Origin: Segatella baroniae B14 | GTDB lineage: Bacteria; Bacteroidota; Bacteroidia; Bacteroidales; Bacteroidaceae | DNA length: 64,000 nucleotides | NCBI RefSeq assembly: GCF_022024235.1 | Contig: NZ_CP091799.1 | Span: forward strand, 1,032,001 to 1,096,000 | Reading direction: 5' to 3' | Part shown: positions 24,922-34,211 of the stretch, piece by piece | Layout of the letters: the number at the start of each line of letters is the position of its first letter | Numbering within the stretch: the stretch's first letter is position 1 | The notes under the pieces: model-generated | The model's input: only the letters and a program-made list of their open reading frames with translations | What the model was told of the DNA's origin: nothing | Databases searched by the model: none | Program-made: the position numbers and the translations under genes

Positions 24922-27045
24922 TCATTGTCGGGTTGCAAAACGCTTCAGAATATCACACCTTGTAATATACTGCTCTGTATCGTCACGATATTGTTGTGTA
25001 AGTGCCAATAACTGCGTATAATAAGGTTTCACAGCAGGATATTCAGCTATCACATGTATGTTTTCATCATAAAAATGGAACACTCTGCTTTCTATCTCCA
25101 TACGCACAAAAGCTTCTGCATAAAGAGTTGCTATCTGATGGCGCATAGCCTGATGGTTTGCATTCACCACTTCTGGCGATGCATAAATCCGGCGTGCTTC
25201 AACAAGATATGTGAGTGCAGTTTGTGCAAAATCTTTCTCATAGCTGCGAGCACTGTCGATACACGACCATCCATAATGGGTAAGATACCAACAGTCACCA
25301 TAACATGAAGCCTGATAATATCGGCTTGCCAACTGATAAGCAATATCAGCCCGAGTTTCTTTCTTAGCCAAACGATACTGAGACTCCAGCTGAAGCATTT
25401 CTTTACAGAAATCCACTTTCTGATTACTTTTAAGACTAGACTCTACATACTCTTCTTCTGACCATGGAGCACGCTCTTTTACTACTTGTCGACCAACAAT
25501 CCATCGGTCACGATTATAGCTACGACGAGCCATATAGTAAGCTAATCCTTGACGAGCCACATAGCTTAAAGGAACCTTCTCAAGAAACTTCAAAGCCTCA
25601 GCAAAACGTCCTTCTCGCAAATACTTCGTACCGATTCTATCAGCAAAATAGTTAGCATCAATATAATGGTCTACACTCCCTTTACCCACATACCACTGCA
25701 TAATATATCGAGTAAGTGCATCGTCTTTCCCTTGTTTCATATGAGCATTATGCTGTTTGATATAATCAACATAAGCCAGTGTCTGGTCAGCTGAGAGCGA
25801 ATCTACCTTATCTTCATATTCGTAATTAGAATAAAATGATTCGACAGAAGGTTTAGGTTGAAGGACAATACCAAGCGTAGCAAGAGCTCCATACTGATCA
25901 CCAGCCTTACGATAATGCTCCACGATATTCTGATAAAGTATACGATGGCGAACACGACAAAAATAGCTATCATCATCATTGTCCTTAATCTTACTGTCAA
26001 GATATGCCAGTTCTTGCGTTACCACATCACTGTACTTTGCATCCCTATTCATACAGCGAGAATAAGCCAGCAGATGTATACAACGGGCATTATCGAGCAT
26101 CATCTGTGTACCTTTCATCTGCATAGCCCTCTCACTTTCCTGCAAAGCAAGCTGAGGCTTACCCTGTAAATAATGTATCATGGCAATAGCCTCTTGCCAC
26201 AAAGCCGGAACCTTGCTTTTATTTTCGCGTATCACTTGATTGGCAAATCGTACAAATGCATCAGCATGCGGCTTGTAAGATTGTATTTCGCCCTCCCAAT
26301 AATTGTCATAATTTTCCTGGACAGAGTTGACAAAATTCTGCACCAAGAAATCAAGTGTAGGCGAATTAGGATCTTCTGCATATATCTTCTTCATACCATC
26401 AAGTTTCCAGTAGTTTTGCACACACCAGCGCAAACTTTCATAGTCACCCTGTTGAGCATAAATAGCTGCAGCACCTTTACGATTTCCTGTTTTATAAAGG
26501 GCTCGAGCATAGATATTACGGCACATATCCCGATAAACACCGGCAGGCAATTTAGAAGCCCTACTCTTCCATACAGTCAAATTTTTAACATCCTCTGCAT
26601 AATACATATTGCTACGCATAAGCAGCAAGGTATATTGTGGCAGACATGACCCGTGAGTATAGGCAAGAGCCTTGCGTTTTATTTCAGCCATCTGCCTCTT
26701 CATTTTCAGCAATTCTGCCTTTGTCGGATAATTCCATCGCTCCTTCATAGCATCACACACCGAACGATAATTCTTTGTGAGTCGGATATACTCAGCCATC
26801 GCTCGATCATTCTTACGAACTGCCGACTTATAAATGGTAGTCAACTGTGGGTCAAAATAATCTTCAGCTTGTTTTCCGGTATAATTACGCCAGTACTGCT
26901 GCAAACGTTCATAGAATGCTTCCTGTCCCCCATGACCAAAAACATCCATCATATAATAATTATGTACAGGTCCGATTGGACCACACCCCCATGTACCGAT
27001 TGCCTGTGACAGCATCAAACTAATGCAGATGATAAACTTTCTCAT
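24922..27045 (-). CDS. Large exported TPR-like protein
   Basis: 707 residues. The N-terminal signal ends at Cys21 (GTWGCGP), a plausible if unusual lipobox. The mature protein is helical throughout and rich in TPR-like pairs (ALWQEAIAMIHYLQGKPQLA, KFLEKVPLSYVARQGLAYYM). I do not recognise a named family. Its start lies 26 bases inside the end of the upstream lipoprotein gene, and GH35 follows after 69 bases, so the three are co-expressed; a scaffold role in glycan handling is inference. Confidence 0.7.
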   Translation of the reverse strand: MRKFIICISLMLSQAIGTWGCGPIGPVHNYYMMDVFGHGGQEAFYERLQQYWRNYTGKQAEDYFDPQLTTIYKSAVRKNDRAMAEYIRLTKNYRSVCDAMKERWNYPTKAELLKMKRQMAEIKRKALAYTHGSCLPQYTLLLMRSNMYYAEDVKNLTVWKSRASKLPAGVYRDMCRNIYARALYKTGNRKGAAAIYAQQGDYESLRWCVQNYWKLDGMKKIYAEDPNSPTLDFLVQNFVNSVQENYDNYWEGEIQSYKPHADAFVRFANQVIRENKSKVPALWQEAIAMIHYLQGKPQLALQESERAMQMKGTQMMLDNARCIHLLAYSRCMNRDAKYSDVVTQELAYLDSKIKDNDDDSYFCRVRHRILYQNIVEHYRKAGDQYGALATLGIVLQPKPSVESFYSNYEYEDKVDSLSADQTLAYVDYIKQHNAHMKQGKDDALTRYIMQWYVGKGSVDHYIDANYFADRIGTKYLREGRFAEALKFLEKVPLSYVARQGLAYYMARRSYNRDRWIVGRQVVKERAPWSEEEYVESSLKSNQKVDFCKEMLQLESQYRLAKKETRADIAYQLASRYYQASCYGDCWYLTHYGWSCIDSARSYEKDFAQTALTYLVEARRIYASPEVVNANHQAMRHQIATLYAEAFVRMEIESRVFHFYDENIHVIAEYPAVKPYYTQLLALTQQYRDDTEQYITRCDILKRFATRQ

Positions 27046-28060
27046 AATCTTTTGATTTATAGTAGGATAAATGATTTTTACTCAAGTCGAATACGATTAC
27101 TTCATCGTTGATATCTGGACGTATAGCCATAAGTTTCTTTTGCACCTGGAGCACTTCTTCTGCTGTTGACTTGCGAGTAATCACAGTATCACCAGGCAAT
27201 AAAGGCAGATCATCATCAGCATGCAGAATACCTAAATAGTGATTACCTCTGAAAGCTATACGATAGGCAAAAAGCGGATATGCTGCCGTAAGCGGTAGAC
27301 TATAATCGCTTAAATAGTCAAGATAAGGATTGATATCTCGCATATCAAGTATAGGATGTTCACATGAACGTCGAGTAAAATCACCCGTATTATAGACCAT
27401 TAACACACCACGATCAACAGGAGGCGCACTCTGCATCAACTGATGCAGACGTATAGTGGCAGATAAAGTAATATGATGCTTTGAGGCTAAAGTATGCAAC
27501 TGCTGTAACATGGAAAAGAAATGCTGACGCGTACTATTAGTCCAATCGCAGTCTATCTGAAGTTCGTGCACACGGTGTATGTCATTAGTGGCATTCATCT
27601 GAAGTACGCGATCTAGTATTTGTTGTGCCAACTGTGGTTGTGGTTTTCTCATCACTTCGTTGACAATAAAAATAACAGGTACTATTTCTAAACTGTCGCT
27701 CACACGAGAAATATCTGATTTTGCATTTTCTTTATCAACAAATTCATGAGATGAGTTAAAGGAAAATGTTGCATTCGGAACCGGAACACGGCTTTCATCC
27801 AACACTACATCAAAGTATCTAACATATAATCGATTAAGATGATTCGTAAAAGTATAACTTTTAGGTATATTGGTCCAAGATGTACTCCAATAATAAGCCG
27901 AACGAATGCCATAAGCCTTACGAGATTGATACGAGCAACCAGCAAGGAAAAACATTCCTACGAAAAGAGACAACAGAACCAGAAAAAAACATCTGATCTG
28001 CAAAAGCGATTTTATAGTATAAAATACCAAATGCTTGTTCATGTTAATACAAAAATTCAT
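27020..28060 (-). CDS. Lipoprotein of unknown function, possible TIM-barrel glycosidase-like
   Basis: 346 residues, or 340 if it starts at 28042. Lipobox LAGC with Cys42 ends a long signal region. The middle contains VHELQIDCDWTNSTRQHFF and HHITLSATIRLHQL, which resemble beta-alpha units of a TIM barrel (acid pair in the D-x-D-W segment), so a glycosidase-like fold is conceivable but unproven. First gene of the GH35 operon; its 3' end overlaps the TPR gene by 26 bases. The -7-like TTCCTTTG at 28076-28069 would give either a nearly leaderless mRNA (28060) or an 18-20-base leader (28042). Confidence 0.65.
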   Translation of the reverse strand: MNFCINMNKHLVFYTIKSLLQIRCFFLVLLSLFVGMFFLAGCSYQSRKAYGIRSAYYWSTSWTNIPKSYTFTNHLNRLYVRYFDVVLDESRVPVPNATFSFNSSHEFVDKENAKSDISRVSDSLEIVPVIFIVNEVMRKPQPQLAQQILDRVLQMNATNDIHRVHELQIDCDWTNSTRQHFFSMLQQLHTLASKHHITLSATIRLHQLMQSAPPVDRGVLMVYNTGDFTRRSCEHPILDMRDINPYLDYLSDYSLPLTAAYPLFAYRIAFRGNHYLGILHADDDLPLLPGDTVITRKSTAEEVLQVQKKLMAIRPDINDEVIVFDLSKNHLSYYKSKDYEKVYHLH

Positions 28061-28203
28061 CAGCTATGCAAAGGAACAAAAAAAATATATAGGATGCAAA
28101 AAAACAGAAAAAAAACTACAATTTAGTAGGAGTTATTTGCATTTTACAAATCCATCACATAATTATTGCTGTCCGCTAAAAGTTGAAAAGCGACAAAATA
28201 TGT

Positions 28204-28243
28204 GTCCGCAGTGCCGATAAACAGGTATTGCGGACTTATTTTT
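28204..28243 (+). terminator. Terminator-like hairpin without an upstream gene
   Basis: GTCCGCAGTGCC (28204-28215) pairs with GGTATTGCGGAC (28224-28235) with two G-U pairs, followed by TTATTTTT. It points rightward, yet no plus-strand gene precedes it, so it may end an unannotated RNA or be a mobile-element remnant. Confidence 0.45.
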
Positions 28244-28369
28244 GAAAAAGTAAGCCCCCTCAATCAAAAAGCGTTGGTTCTGGAGGTGATGTTTCCGTCT
28301 CTTCCGCAATCAATGTCACCCAAATCTGTATCTTGATGGCGAATGCGAGCACAATTCTACATTAAATAC

Positions 28370-28403
28370 AGAATAAGCGAAGCCATATGGCCTCGCTTAT
28401 TCT
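28370..28403. repeat. 11-bp perfect hairpin
   Basis: AGAATAAGCGA (28370-28380) and TCGCTTATTCT (28393-28403) pair perfectly around a 12-base loop that itself contains the palindrome CCATATGG. No T-run follows. Confidence 0.6.
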
Positions 28404-28689
28404 ATTCGGTAAATTGGAATTTATTTAATGCTGTTGGTTTTCTTAAACGTCAAATTTAACTTTTCTCATTCGTCATTAACCTCTTTGCTTGATTATAAAT
28501 CAATCACTCGAAATGTCGGGTAAACCTTATTTATTTCATGAGCCATAATAGATGATATTTGACCGTAATGAGTAGTATGTCAAATAAAATATCAAAAAAA
28601 CAAGATGACCAAAAATCGTATTCTAGCTCAAAATATTCAACTTTTGCTCTGCCTGTTTGGTCTTTTTTTCACCCCTCGATTTTCTCTCC

Positions 28690-28800
28690 CGCCAAAACCC
28701 AAGCTCCTGGGGGTCGAAACCTAAGACTTTGTTCGCTAAACTCTATGATCTTATCGCGTCAACCCTAAGCTTTCGACCCCTAGGAGCTATGGTTTTGGCG
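28690..28800. repeat. 111-bp element with 36-bp imperfect inverted repeats
   Basis: The left arm (28690-28725, starting CGCCAAAACC) and the right arm (28765-28800, ending GGTTTTGGCG) match at 31 of 36 positions and share the core GGGGTCGAAA; the spacer is 39 bases. A T-run (28805-28811) follows the right arm. Size and structure suggest a dispersed palindromic or MITE-like repeat that may also terminate transcription. Whether it recurs elsewhere cannot be seen here. Confidence 0.65.
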
Positions 28801-28877
28801 CCCATTTTTTTAGCCATCGAAACACAAAACGCATAACACACTGATATTCAATTAGATACAAAAATCCTTCAAAATTC

Positions 28878-28916
28878 GCGTATTTGAAGCATTCTTTCTG
28901 GCAATTTCAAATACGC
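28878..28916. repeat. Inverted repeat GCGTATTTGAA/TTCAAATACGC
   Basis: Two perfect 11-bp arms at 28878-28888 and 28906-28916 separated by 17 bases, about 110 bases upstream of the GH43 promoter. A regulator site or terminator is possible. Confidence 0.5.
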
Positions 28917-29027
28917 AAATCTCAGGAGGGTTCTTGTCAACAAAATTCAACCCCGACAACCTACTCTCATTATAAAATTTCTATAGCATATTTTGAAGTG
29001 TAAATATCACATTTAATATTTTTTTTG

Positions 29028-29035
29028 TAAATTTG
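29028..29035 (+). promoter_or_regulatory. -7 box for the GH43 gene
   Basis: TAAATTTG, giving an approximately 40-base leader before the ATG at 29082. Confidence 0.5.
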
Positions 29036-29081
29036 CTCGCAGATAACCAATAATAATCAAATAACAGTTATATAACAAATT

Positions 29082-30137
29082 ATGAAACAATTTAGATCTC
29101 TTCTACTAACCGCTTTAATATTATCTTTGGGGTTGCAGTCAACAAACGTTCAGGCTAAACAATACCAAGAAAAAGATATGGGAGCATATCTTATGGTATA
29201 CCACAAAGATGCCGACCATGGCCTGCACATGGCCATTAGTTTTGATGGTTATACCTACACCGCACTTAACGATGATAAGCCAGTTATCGCCGGAGACAGT
29301 ATCGCCGTACAGAAAGGAATTCGTGACCCACATATTTTCCGCGCACCTAACGGCTACTTTTATCTTGCCATGACCGACCTACATATCTACGCACAAAAAA
29401 TGGGCTATCGCGATACGGAATGGGAACGCCCAGGAAAAGAATATGGTTGGGGAAACAATAAGGGACTTGTATTGATGCGAAGTGCAGATTTAATACACTG
29501 GACAAGAGCAAACATCGACTTTACAAAGTTCGGTAAAGAATACGAAGATTTGGGCTGTGTATGGGCACCAGAGACAACTTGGGACTATGAGCACAATCGA
29601 CTCATGATTTACTATACCATGCGCCATGGAACAAAGATGTGTAAACTCTACTACAGTTATGTCAACGAAGACTTCAACCAAATAGAAACTAAACCCGAGA
29701 TACTTTTCACCTACCCTAAAGCAGATAAAGAGGCTATCGATGGTGATATTTCATACACACCAGAAGACAGTACCTATCACCTGATGTACTGTTCGCACGA
29801 TGGAACTGCTGGTATCAAGCAGGCTACAAGTAAGCACATTACAGGTCCATGGACATACATCGATGACTACTGTGACTTTGAAAAAGGGGGATGCGAGGCA
29901 CCTCATATCTACAAACTTATCGGTCAAAACAAATGGTTGCTGATGTATGACTGCTATCGAAGGAATCCTCACAACTTTGGTTTCGCAGAGACTTCTAACT
30001 TTAAAGATTTCAAAGACTTAGGACTTTTCGATAAAGGAATAATGAAACGCACCAACTTCTCGGAGCAGAAGCATGGAGCTGTATGCCATATCACCAAAAA
30101 AGAGGCTAAAAAACTCGAAAAATATTGGAAAAAATAG
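29082..30137 (+). CDS. GH43-family glycosidase
   Basis: 351 residues with signal peptide ending near VQA|K (residue 25). Five-blade propeller motifs are seen: GIRDPHIFRAPNGYFYLA (Asp82), CVWAPETTWD, IDGDISYTPED (Asp220/Asp222) and the acid Glu272 in CEAPHIYKL. Expected to cut arabinofuranosyl or xylosyl links in hemicellulose or pectin side chains; the subfamily is not decidable by eye. Monocistronic with a terminator at 30185-30225. Confidence 0.85.
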   Translation: MKQFRSLLLTALILSLGLQSTNVQAKQYQEKDMGAYLMVYHKDADHGLHMAISFDGYTYTALNDDKPVIAGDSIAVQKGIRDPHIFRAPNGYFYLAMTDLHIYAQKMGYRDTEWERPGKEYGWGNNKGLVLMRSADLIHWTRANIDFTKFGKEYEDLGCVWAPETTWDYEHNRLMIYYTMRHGTKMCKLYYSYVNEDFNQIETKPEILFTYPKADKEAIDGDISYTPEDSTYHLMYCSHDGTAGIKQATSKHITGPWTYIDDYCDFEKGGCEAPHIYKLIGQNKWLLMYDCYRRNPHNFGFAETSNFKDFKDLGLFDKGIMKRTNFSEQKHGAVCHITKKEAKKLEKYWKK

Positions 30138-30184
30138 CATTGTTCTTACAGAACCATACTAATTTATAAGAACTGTAAGCATAC

Positions 30185-30225
30185 AAAAATGGGGATATCT
30201 CTTTAGGAAATATCCCCATTTTTTT
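30185..30225. terminator. Bidirectional terminator between GH43 and DUF2461 genes
   Basis: AAAAATGGGGATAT (30185-30198) pairs with ATATCCCCATTTTT (30210-30223), with T-rich tails in both directions. Confidence 0.85.
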
Positions 30226-30256
30226 GATACTTAATTCAGAATTCAAATATACTCTG

Positions 30257-30970
30257 TTATTCATAATCATCAATAACAGAATTTGTAAAATCCATCATTG
30301 GCTTCCCAACCTTGAAAATCTTGATAGCTTCTTGTATCCAATTGTCCTTACTGAAAAAACTATCTTCTACACGATGCCATACCGCATAGTCTTTCATTCT
30401 CAAATAATCAAGATACTCATAATCCTTTGGAAAATCACGAGGCGCTGTTTTGAGGAGATGAAGCCCAAATCCCTTATCTGAAAGTTCACCATCATCAACA
30501 AATACTCCCTCGCCCGGATAACCAAACGTATGGATAAACTCTCCATTATTGACAGCTTTTAGCCATTCGTCAATATTACCCATAATCTCATTACGACAAC
30601 TGGTAAGAATGTTGGTAGGTAACCAATAGCACCCAATACTAACAAAGCTACGGCCAGGCTGCAGATGGATATAATACCCTCCACGCAAAGACTTCTTACC
30701 ATGAGCACAGATATAAGCACCAAAATGACGCTTATACGGACTCTTATCCTGACTAAAACGGATGTCACGATTAAAACGGTAAATACAATCTTTAGGCGTA
30801 AGATGTGCAATCTCTGGATCAAACTCTGATATTTTGCCAATTAACTCCGCTACACCTTTTTCAAATTCCTCCTTACAATACTGAAACTCAGCCTTATGCT
30901 CTTGCATCCACTCTCGATTATTATGAGTGGCTATATTACTCAAAAACTTATATATTCTTTTTGTATCCAT
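30257..30970 (-). CDS. DUF2461 family protein
   Basis: 237 residues from the ATG at 30970, which has AAGGT six bases upstream; an ATG 15 bases earlier lacks such a site. Characteristic blocks: FLSNIATHNNREWMQEHK, RFNRDIRFSQDKSPYKRHFG and HLQPGRSFVSIGCY. The family (TIGR02453) is widespread in Bacteroidetes; its biochemical role is unknown. It follows nth closely and is probably co-transcribed. Confidence 0.82.
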   Translation of the reverse strand: MDTKRIYKFLSNIATHNNREWMQEHKAEFQYCKEEFEKGVAELIGKISEFDPEIAHLTPKDCIYRFNRDIRFSQDKSPYKRHFGAYICAHGKKSLRGGYYIHLQPGRSFVSIGCYWLPTNILTSCRNEIMGNIDEWLKAVNNGEFIHTFGYPGEGVFVDDGELSDKGFGLHLLKTAPRDFPKDYEYLDYLRMKDYAVWHRVEDSFFSKDNWIQEAIKIFKVGKPMMDFTNSVIDDYE

Positions 30971-31010
30971 GATTACCTTATTCATTCAAGTTACATCATT
31001 GACTCACAAA

Positions 31011-31667
31011 CTATCCCTTAGCCACTTTACTACCCTCGAGTAGCTTGGGACAAAAACTCTCGAAATCGCACTTCTCGCATTTCGGACGGGCACTATTGCA
31101 GACATATCGACCATGAAGAAGAAGCCAATGATGTGCACGAGTAATCTTTTCCTCAGGAATATGCTTCATGAGGTATTCCTCTACCTTAAGAGGAGTATTA
31201 GCAGTTTTAGGCACCAATCCCAAACGATGACTGACACGATATACATGTGTATCAACAGCCAGCGTCGGTTTATTAAACCATACAGCCTGTAGCACATTAG
31301 CTGTTTTGCGCCCTACTCCTGGCAACTTGACAAGATCGGCTGTATTGTCGGGAATCTCTCCACGAAAATCATTTTCAATCATTTTAGCCATAGCAACTAA
31401 ATGTTTCGCTTTGCTATTAGGATAACTTACCGAACGGATATATTCCAGCAGATCCTCCTCGGTAGCTTGAGCCATAGCATGCGCATCAGGATATTTAGCA
31501 AATAAGGCCGGCGTTACCTTATTAATACGCTCATCAGTACACTGTGCACTTAACAAGGTAGCCACAATAAGCTGAAAAGCACTACCGAAATTCAGTTCGG
31601 TAGTAACCTCAGGCTGTCGCTGCTCAAAATAATCAAGCAAAAACGTATATCTTTCCTGTCTGGTCAT
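31011..31667 (-). CDS. nth: Endonuclease III
   Basis: 218 residues. DNA glycosylase/AP lyase of base-excision repair. The helix-hairpin-helix LPGVGRKTANV carries the catalytic Lys, the catalytic Asp is in LAVDTHVYRV, and the 4Fe-4S cluster ligands are spaced C-x6-C-x2-C-x5-C at the C-terminus (CNSARPKCEKC). Full length. Confidence 0.95.
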   Translation of the reverse strand: MTRQERYTFLLDYFEQRQPEVTTELNFGSAFQLIVATLLSAQCTDERINKVTPALFAKYPDAHAMAQATEEDLLEYIRSVSYPNSKAKHLVAMAKMIENDFRGEIPDNTADLVKLPGVGRKTANVLQAVWFNKPTLAVDTHVYRVSHRLGLVPKTANTPLKVEEYLMKHIPEEKITRAHHWLLLHGRYVCNSARPKCEKCDFESFCPKLLEGSKVAKG

Positions 31668-31685
31668 ATTCTTTATATAAGAAAA

Positions 31686-31712
31686 GGGATACCCTAAATA
31701 TAGTGGTATCCC
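31686..31712 (-). terminator. Terminator after the OmpH-like gene
   Basis: GGGATACC and GGTATCCC arms (31686-31693, 31705-31712); on the minus strand TTTTCTTAT follows the stem. Confidence 0.75.
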
Positions 31713-31749
31713 TCATTCATATCATATTAAAATATATGAAAGTACAATT

Positions 31750-32340
31750 TTACTTCTTAGCGCTACCCTTGTAGGCTTTATTAAGGCCTGCAACAACCTC
31801 TGCGGTTACATCATAAGCCTTGTCTGCATAAAGCAAATTATCACCTTGCTTACTGAAGATAAGACTATATTTCTTATCCTTATTATATACCTTAAGATAA
31901 TTTGCGATAGAATCGTGAAGAGCCTTATTATACTTTTCAGTTTCAGCCTGGAATTCATTACCCAAACGCTGCTGTAAACCCTGGAGATCAGCCTGCTGCT
32001 TCTGTAAACCAGCCTGAATAGCCTCAGCCTGTTCACGAGTATAAGCATTCTGCTGAATCTTCTGCTGGAAGTTAGCTGCTGCAGCCTGAAGAGCCTGACC
32101 CTTCTGAGCAATCGTCTTCTGAATATTAACACTCTTCTTCTCTAGAAGACTTGAATATTCCTTAGCAAAAGTATACTGAGTCATGATAGAGTCTACCTCT
32201 ACATACGCGATTTTCAATTGTGATGCAGCTGCAGGAGCTTGGGTCTTATCCTCAACCTGTGGCTGCTGCTTATTACAAGCAGTAAGTGCAAGTCCAGCAA
32301 TTGCTGCAAATGCGACATTCTTAAAAAGGTTTTTCTTCAT
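31750..32340 (-). CDS. OmpH/Skp-like lipoprotein
   Basis: 196 residues. Lipobox LTAC gives lipid-anchored Cys22. Residues 43-180 form a long helical coiled coil with KIAYVEVDSIMTQY at the start, the OmpH/Skp signature, so it probably chaperones outer-membrane proteins in the periplasm. Being lipidated distinguishes it from soluble Skp. Gln/Ala-rich tentacle helices are visible (QQADLQGLQQRLGNEF). Confidence 0.85.
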   Translation of the reverse strand: MKKNLFKNVAFAAIAGLALTACNKQQPQVEDKTQAPAAASQLKIAYVEVDSIMTQYTFAKEYSSLLEKKSVNIQKTIAQKGQALQAAAANFQQKIQQNAYTREQAEAIQAGLQKQQADLQGLQQRLGNEFQAETEKYNKALHDSIANYLKVYNKDKKYSLIFSKQGDNLLYADKAYDVTAEVVAGLNKAYKGSAKK

Positions 32341-32358
32341 TTTAATATGTTGTTTTTC

Positions 32359-32577
32359 TTAATCTTTACTTTTAGGCGCTGCTACATACGAGAACGGTTT
32401 TCCACTTCTACGGGCTTCGCGATCCTGATCCATGACACAATGAATACCTTGACTGCGTAAATATTCACTATCATGGATATGTTGTGATTTAACTTTCTTG
32501 TTAAAAAACAACTTAATGCATAATAATGCCATACATATAGCAATTATTAACACGCTTATGAGCAGAGTTTTTATCAT
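32359..32577 (-). CDS. Small single-pass membrane protein
   Basis: 72 residues from the ATG at 32577. An upstream ATG at 32628 precedes the minus-strand promoter TATCTTTG (32625-32618) and cannot be used. One transmembrane helix (LLISVLIIAICMALLCIKLF) is followed by a soluble tail with EYLRSQGIHCVMDQDREARR. Family unknown; possibly co-transcribed with the OmpH-like gene 18 bases further on. Confidence 0.65.
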   Translation of the reverse strand: MIKTLLISVLIIAICMALLCIKLFFNKKVKSQHIHDSEYLRSQGIHCVMDQDREARRSGKPFSYVAAPKSKD

Positions 32578-32583
32578 TTTTAT

Positions 32584-32625
32584 TACTTTTGCATTACCAT
32601 TAGTGGCAATTTCGTGACAAAGATA
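32584..32625. promoter_or_regulatory. Divergent promoters between the small membrane protein and pepD
   Basis: Plus strand TACTTTTG at 32584-32591 for pepD (about 70-base leader); minus strand TATCTTTG at 32625-32618 for the small membrane protein. The two transcripts would overlap by about 20-30 bases at their 5' ends. Confidence 0.5.
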
Positions 32626-32666
32626 CAATTTTTGGATAAAAGTACAAAATAAAATAACATAATTAA

Positions 32667-34124
32667 ATGAATAAAAATGAATTAAAACCTGCTCGTGTTT
32701 TCGAGCAGTTTGCTAAAATTAACGAGATTCCTCGTCCTTCTAAGCATGAGGAGAAAATGATTGCGTATCTTGAAACTTTTGCTAAAGAACATCATCTTGA
32801 ATATAAAGTAGACGAGACGGGTAATGTACTCATCAAAAAAGCTGCTACTCCTGGATATGAAAACAAACCTGTTACGATCTTACAGAGCCACATGGATATG
32901 GTTTGCGACAAACTTGTTGATGTAGATTTCAACTTTCATACAGACCCTATTCAAACTTATATTGAAGATGGCGAGTGGCTTACCGCTAAGGGTACTACTC
33001 TTGGTGCTGACGATGGTATCGGCTGTGCCATCGAGCTCGCTATTCTCGACAGCGAAGACATCGAACATGGTCCTATCGAATGTGTCTTCACACGTGACGA
33101 GGAAACTGGTCTTACAGGTGCTTTCGGCATGAAACCTGGTTTTATGTCGGGCAAATATCTTATCAATCTTGATAGTGAAGACGAGGGTATTATCTTCGTT
33201 TCTTGTGCCGGTGGTATCAATACTGCTGCTACATTTAACTTTACCCGTGAAGATGCTCCTGCAGATTACTTCTTTATGGAAGCAAGCATCAAGGGACTTA
33301 TTGGTGGTCACTCTGGTGATGATATCAATAAAAAACGTGCTAACGCTATCAAGATTTTGACTCGATTCCTCTATTTGGAACACGACAAGATGCCTGTACG
33401 CTTAGCTCAGTTTAATAGTGGAAAAATGCACAACGCTATTCCACGTGATGGTAAAATTATCTTTGCTGTACCTGCTACTGAAAAAGAAACTGTACGTGCA
33501 GACTGGAATGTATTCTGCACTGAGGTAGAAGATGAGTTCCACGTAACCGACGGAAATATGGAGTGGTATATGGGCTCTACTGATGTACAGCAGGTTATTC
33601 CTGAGCAGGTGTCTGTTAACTTTGTACGCGCTCTACAAGCTGTAGACAATGGCGTTCTCGCTATGTGTCAGGACGAAGCGTTGGCTTGGATGGTAGAAAC
33701 ATCTAGTAACATTGCCAGTGTACAAAGCGAAGAAAATAAAATAGAAATCGTAAGCTCTCAACGCAGTAATGTAATGAGTAACCTCAAAAATATGAGCAAC
33801 AGTGTGAAAGCTTGTTTCGAATTAGCTGGTGCTGAGGTTAAACAAAGCGATGGATATCCTGCATGGAAGATGAATGCAGACAGCAAACTGACTAAGATTA
33901 CTGTAGAATGCTATAAAAAGCGTTTCGGTAAGGAACCTAAGGTTGTAGGTATACACGCAGGTTTGGAATGCGGTCTCTTCTCTGAAAAATATCCTGGCAT
34001 GGATATGGTAAGTTTCGGTCCTACCCTTCGATTTGTTCATACACCAGACGAAAAATTGCTCATTCCAACTGTACAAATGGTATGGGATCATCTGCTTGAT
34101 GTATTGAAAAATATTCCAGCGTAA
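32667..34124 (+). CDS. pepD: Aminoacyl-histidine dipeptidase
   Basis: 485 residues, full length for the M20C PepD family, cytoplasmic. Metal-site motifs: LQSHMDMVCDK, GADDGIGCA with the catalytic Asp, TRDEETGLTGAFG with the general base Glu, and INLDSED. It cleaves Xaa-His and broad dipeptides. Terminator at 34138-34174. Confidence 0.92.
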   Translation: MNKNELKPARVFEQFAKINEIPRPSKHEEKMIAYLETFAKEHHLEYKVDETGNVLIKKAATPGYENKPVTILQSHMDMVCDKLVDVDFNFHTDPIQTYIEDGEWLTAKGTTLGADDGIGCAIELAILDSEDIEHGPIECVFTRDEETGLTGAFGMKPGFMSGKYLINLDSEDEGIIFVSCAGGINTAATFNFTREDAPADYFFMEASIKGLIGGHSGDDINKKRANAIKILTRFLYLEHDKMPVRLAQFNSGKMHNAIPRDGKIIFAVPATEKETVRADWNVFCTEVEDEFHVTDGNMEWYMGSTDVQQVIPEQVSVNFVRALQAVDNGVLAMCQDEALAWMVETSSNIASVQSEENKIEIVSSQRSNVMSNLKNMSNSVKACFELAGAEVKQSDGYPAWKMNADSKLTKITVECYKKRFGKEPKVVGIHAGLECGLFSEKYPGMDMVSFGPTLRFVHTPDEKLLIPTVQMVWDHLLDVLKNIPA

Positions 34125-34137
34125 TATACACACTTGA

Positions 34138-34180
34138 TATCCTCCTTGTTTGCATCCTTTACAAGGAGGATATATTTATA
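34138..34180 (+). terminator. Terminator after pepD
   Basis: ATATCCTCCTTGT (34138-34150) and ACAAGGAGGATAT (34162-34174), followed by ATTTAT. Confidence 0.75.
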
Positions 34181-34211
34181 TAATAACATAAATAAATACG
34201 AATAATACATC

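Larger units (their letters stand above)
28061..29081. other. Gene-free kilobase rich in inverted repeats
   Basis: I find no supportable gene here. It contains four hairpins, each listed separately (28204-28243, 28370-28403, 28690-28800, 28878-28916), and the GH43 promoter near its right end. A 69-codon frame at 28559-28768 runs through the left arm of one repeat and looks accidental. Confidence 0.6.

Noticed and set aside
28559..28768. 69-codon ORF in the repeat-rich interval
   Set aside because: Runs through the left arm of the inverted repeat, has no start context or recognisable motif, and low-complexity composition.
28690..28800. Integron attC site
   Set aside because: The arms lack the GTTRRRY/RYYYAAC core sequences, and no integrase or cassette is nearby.
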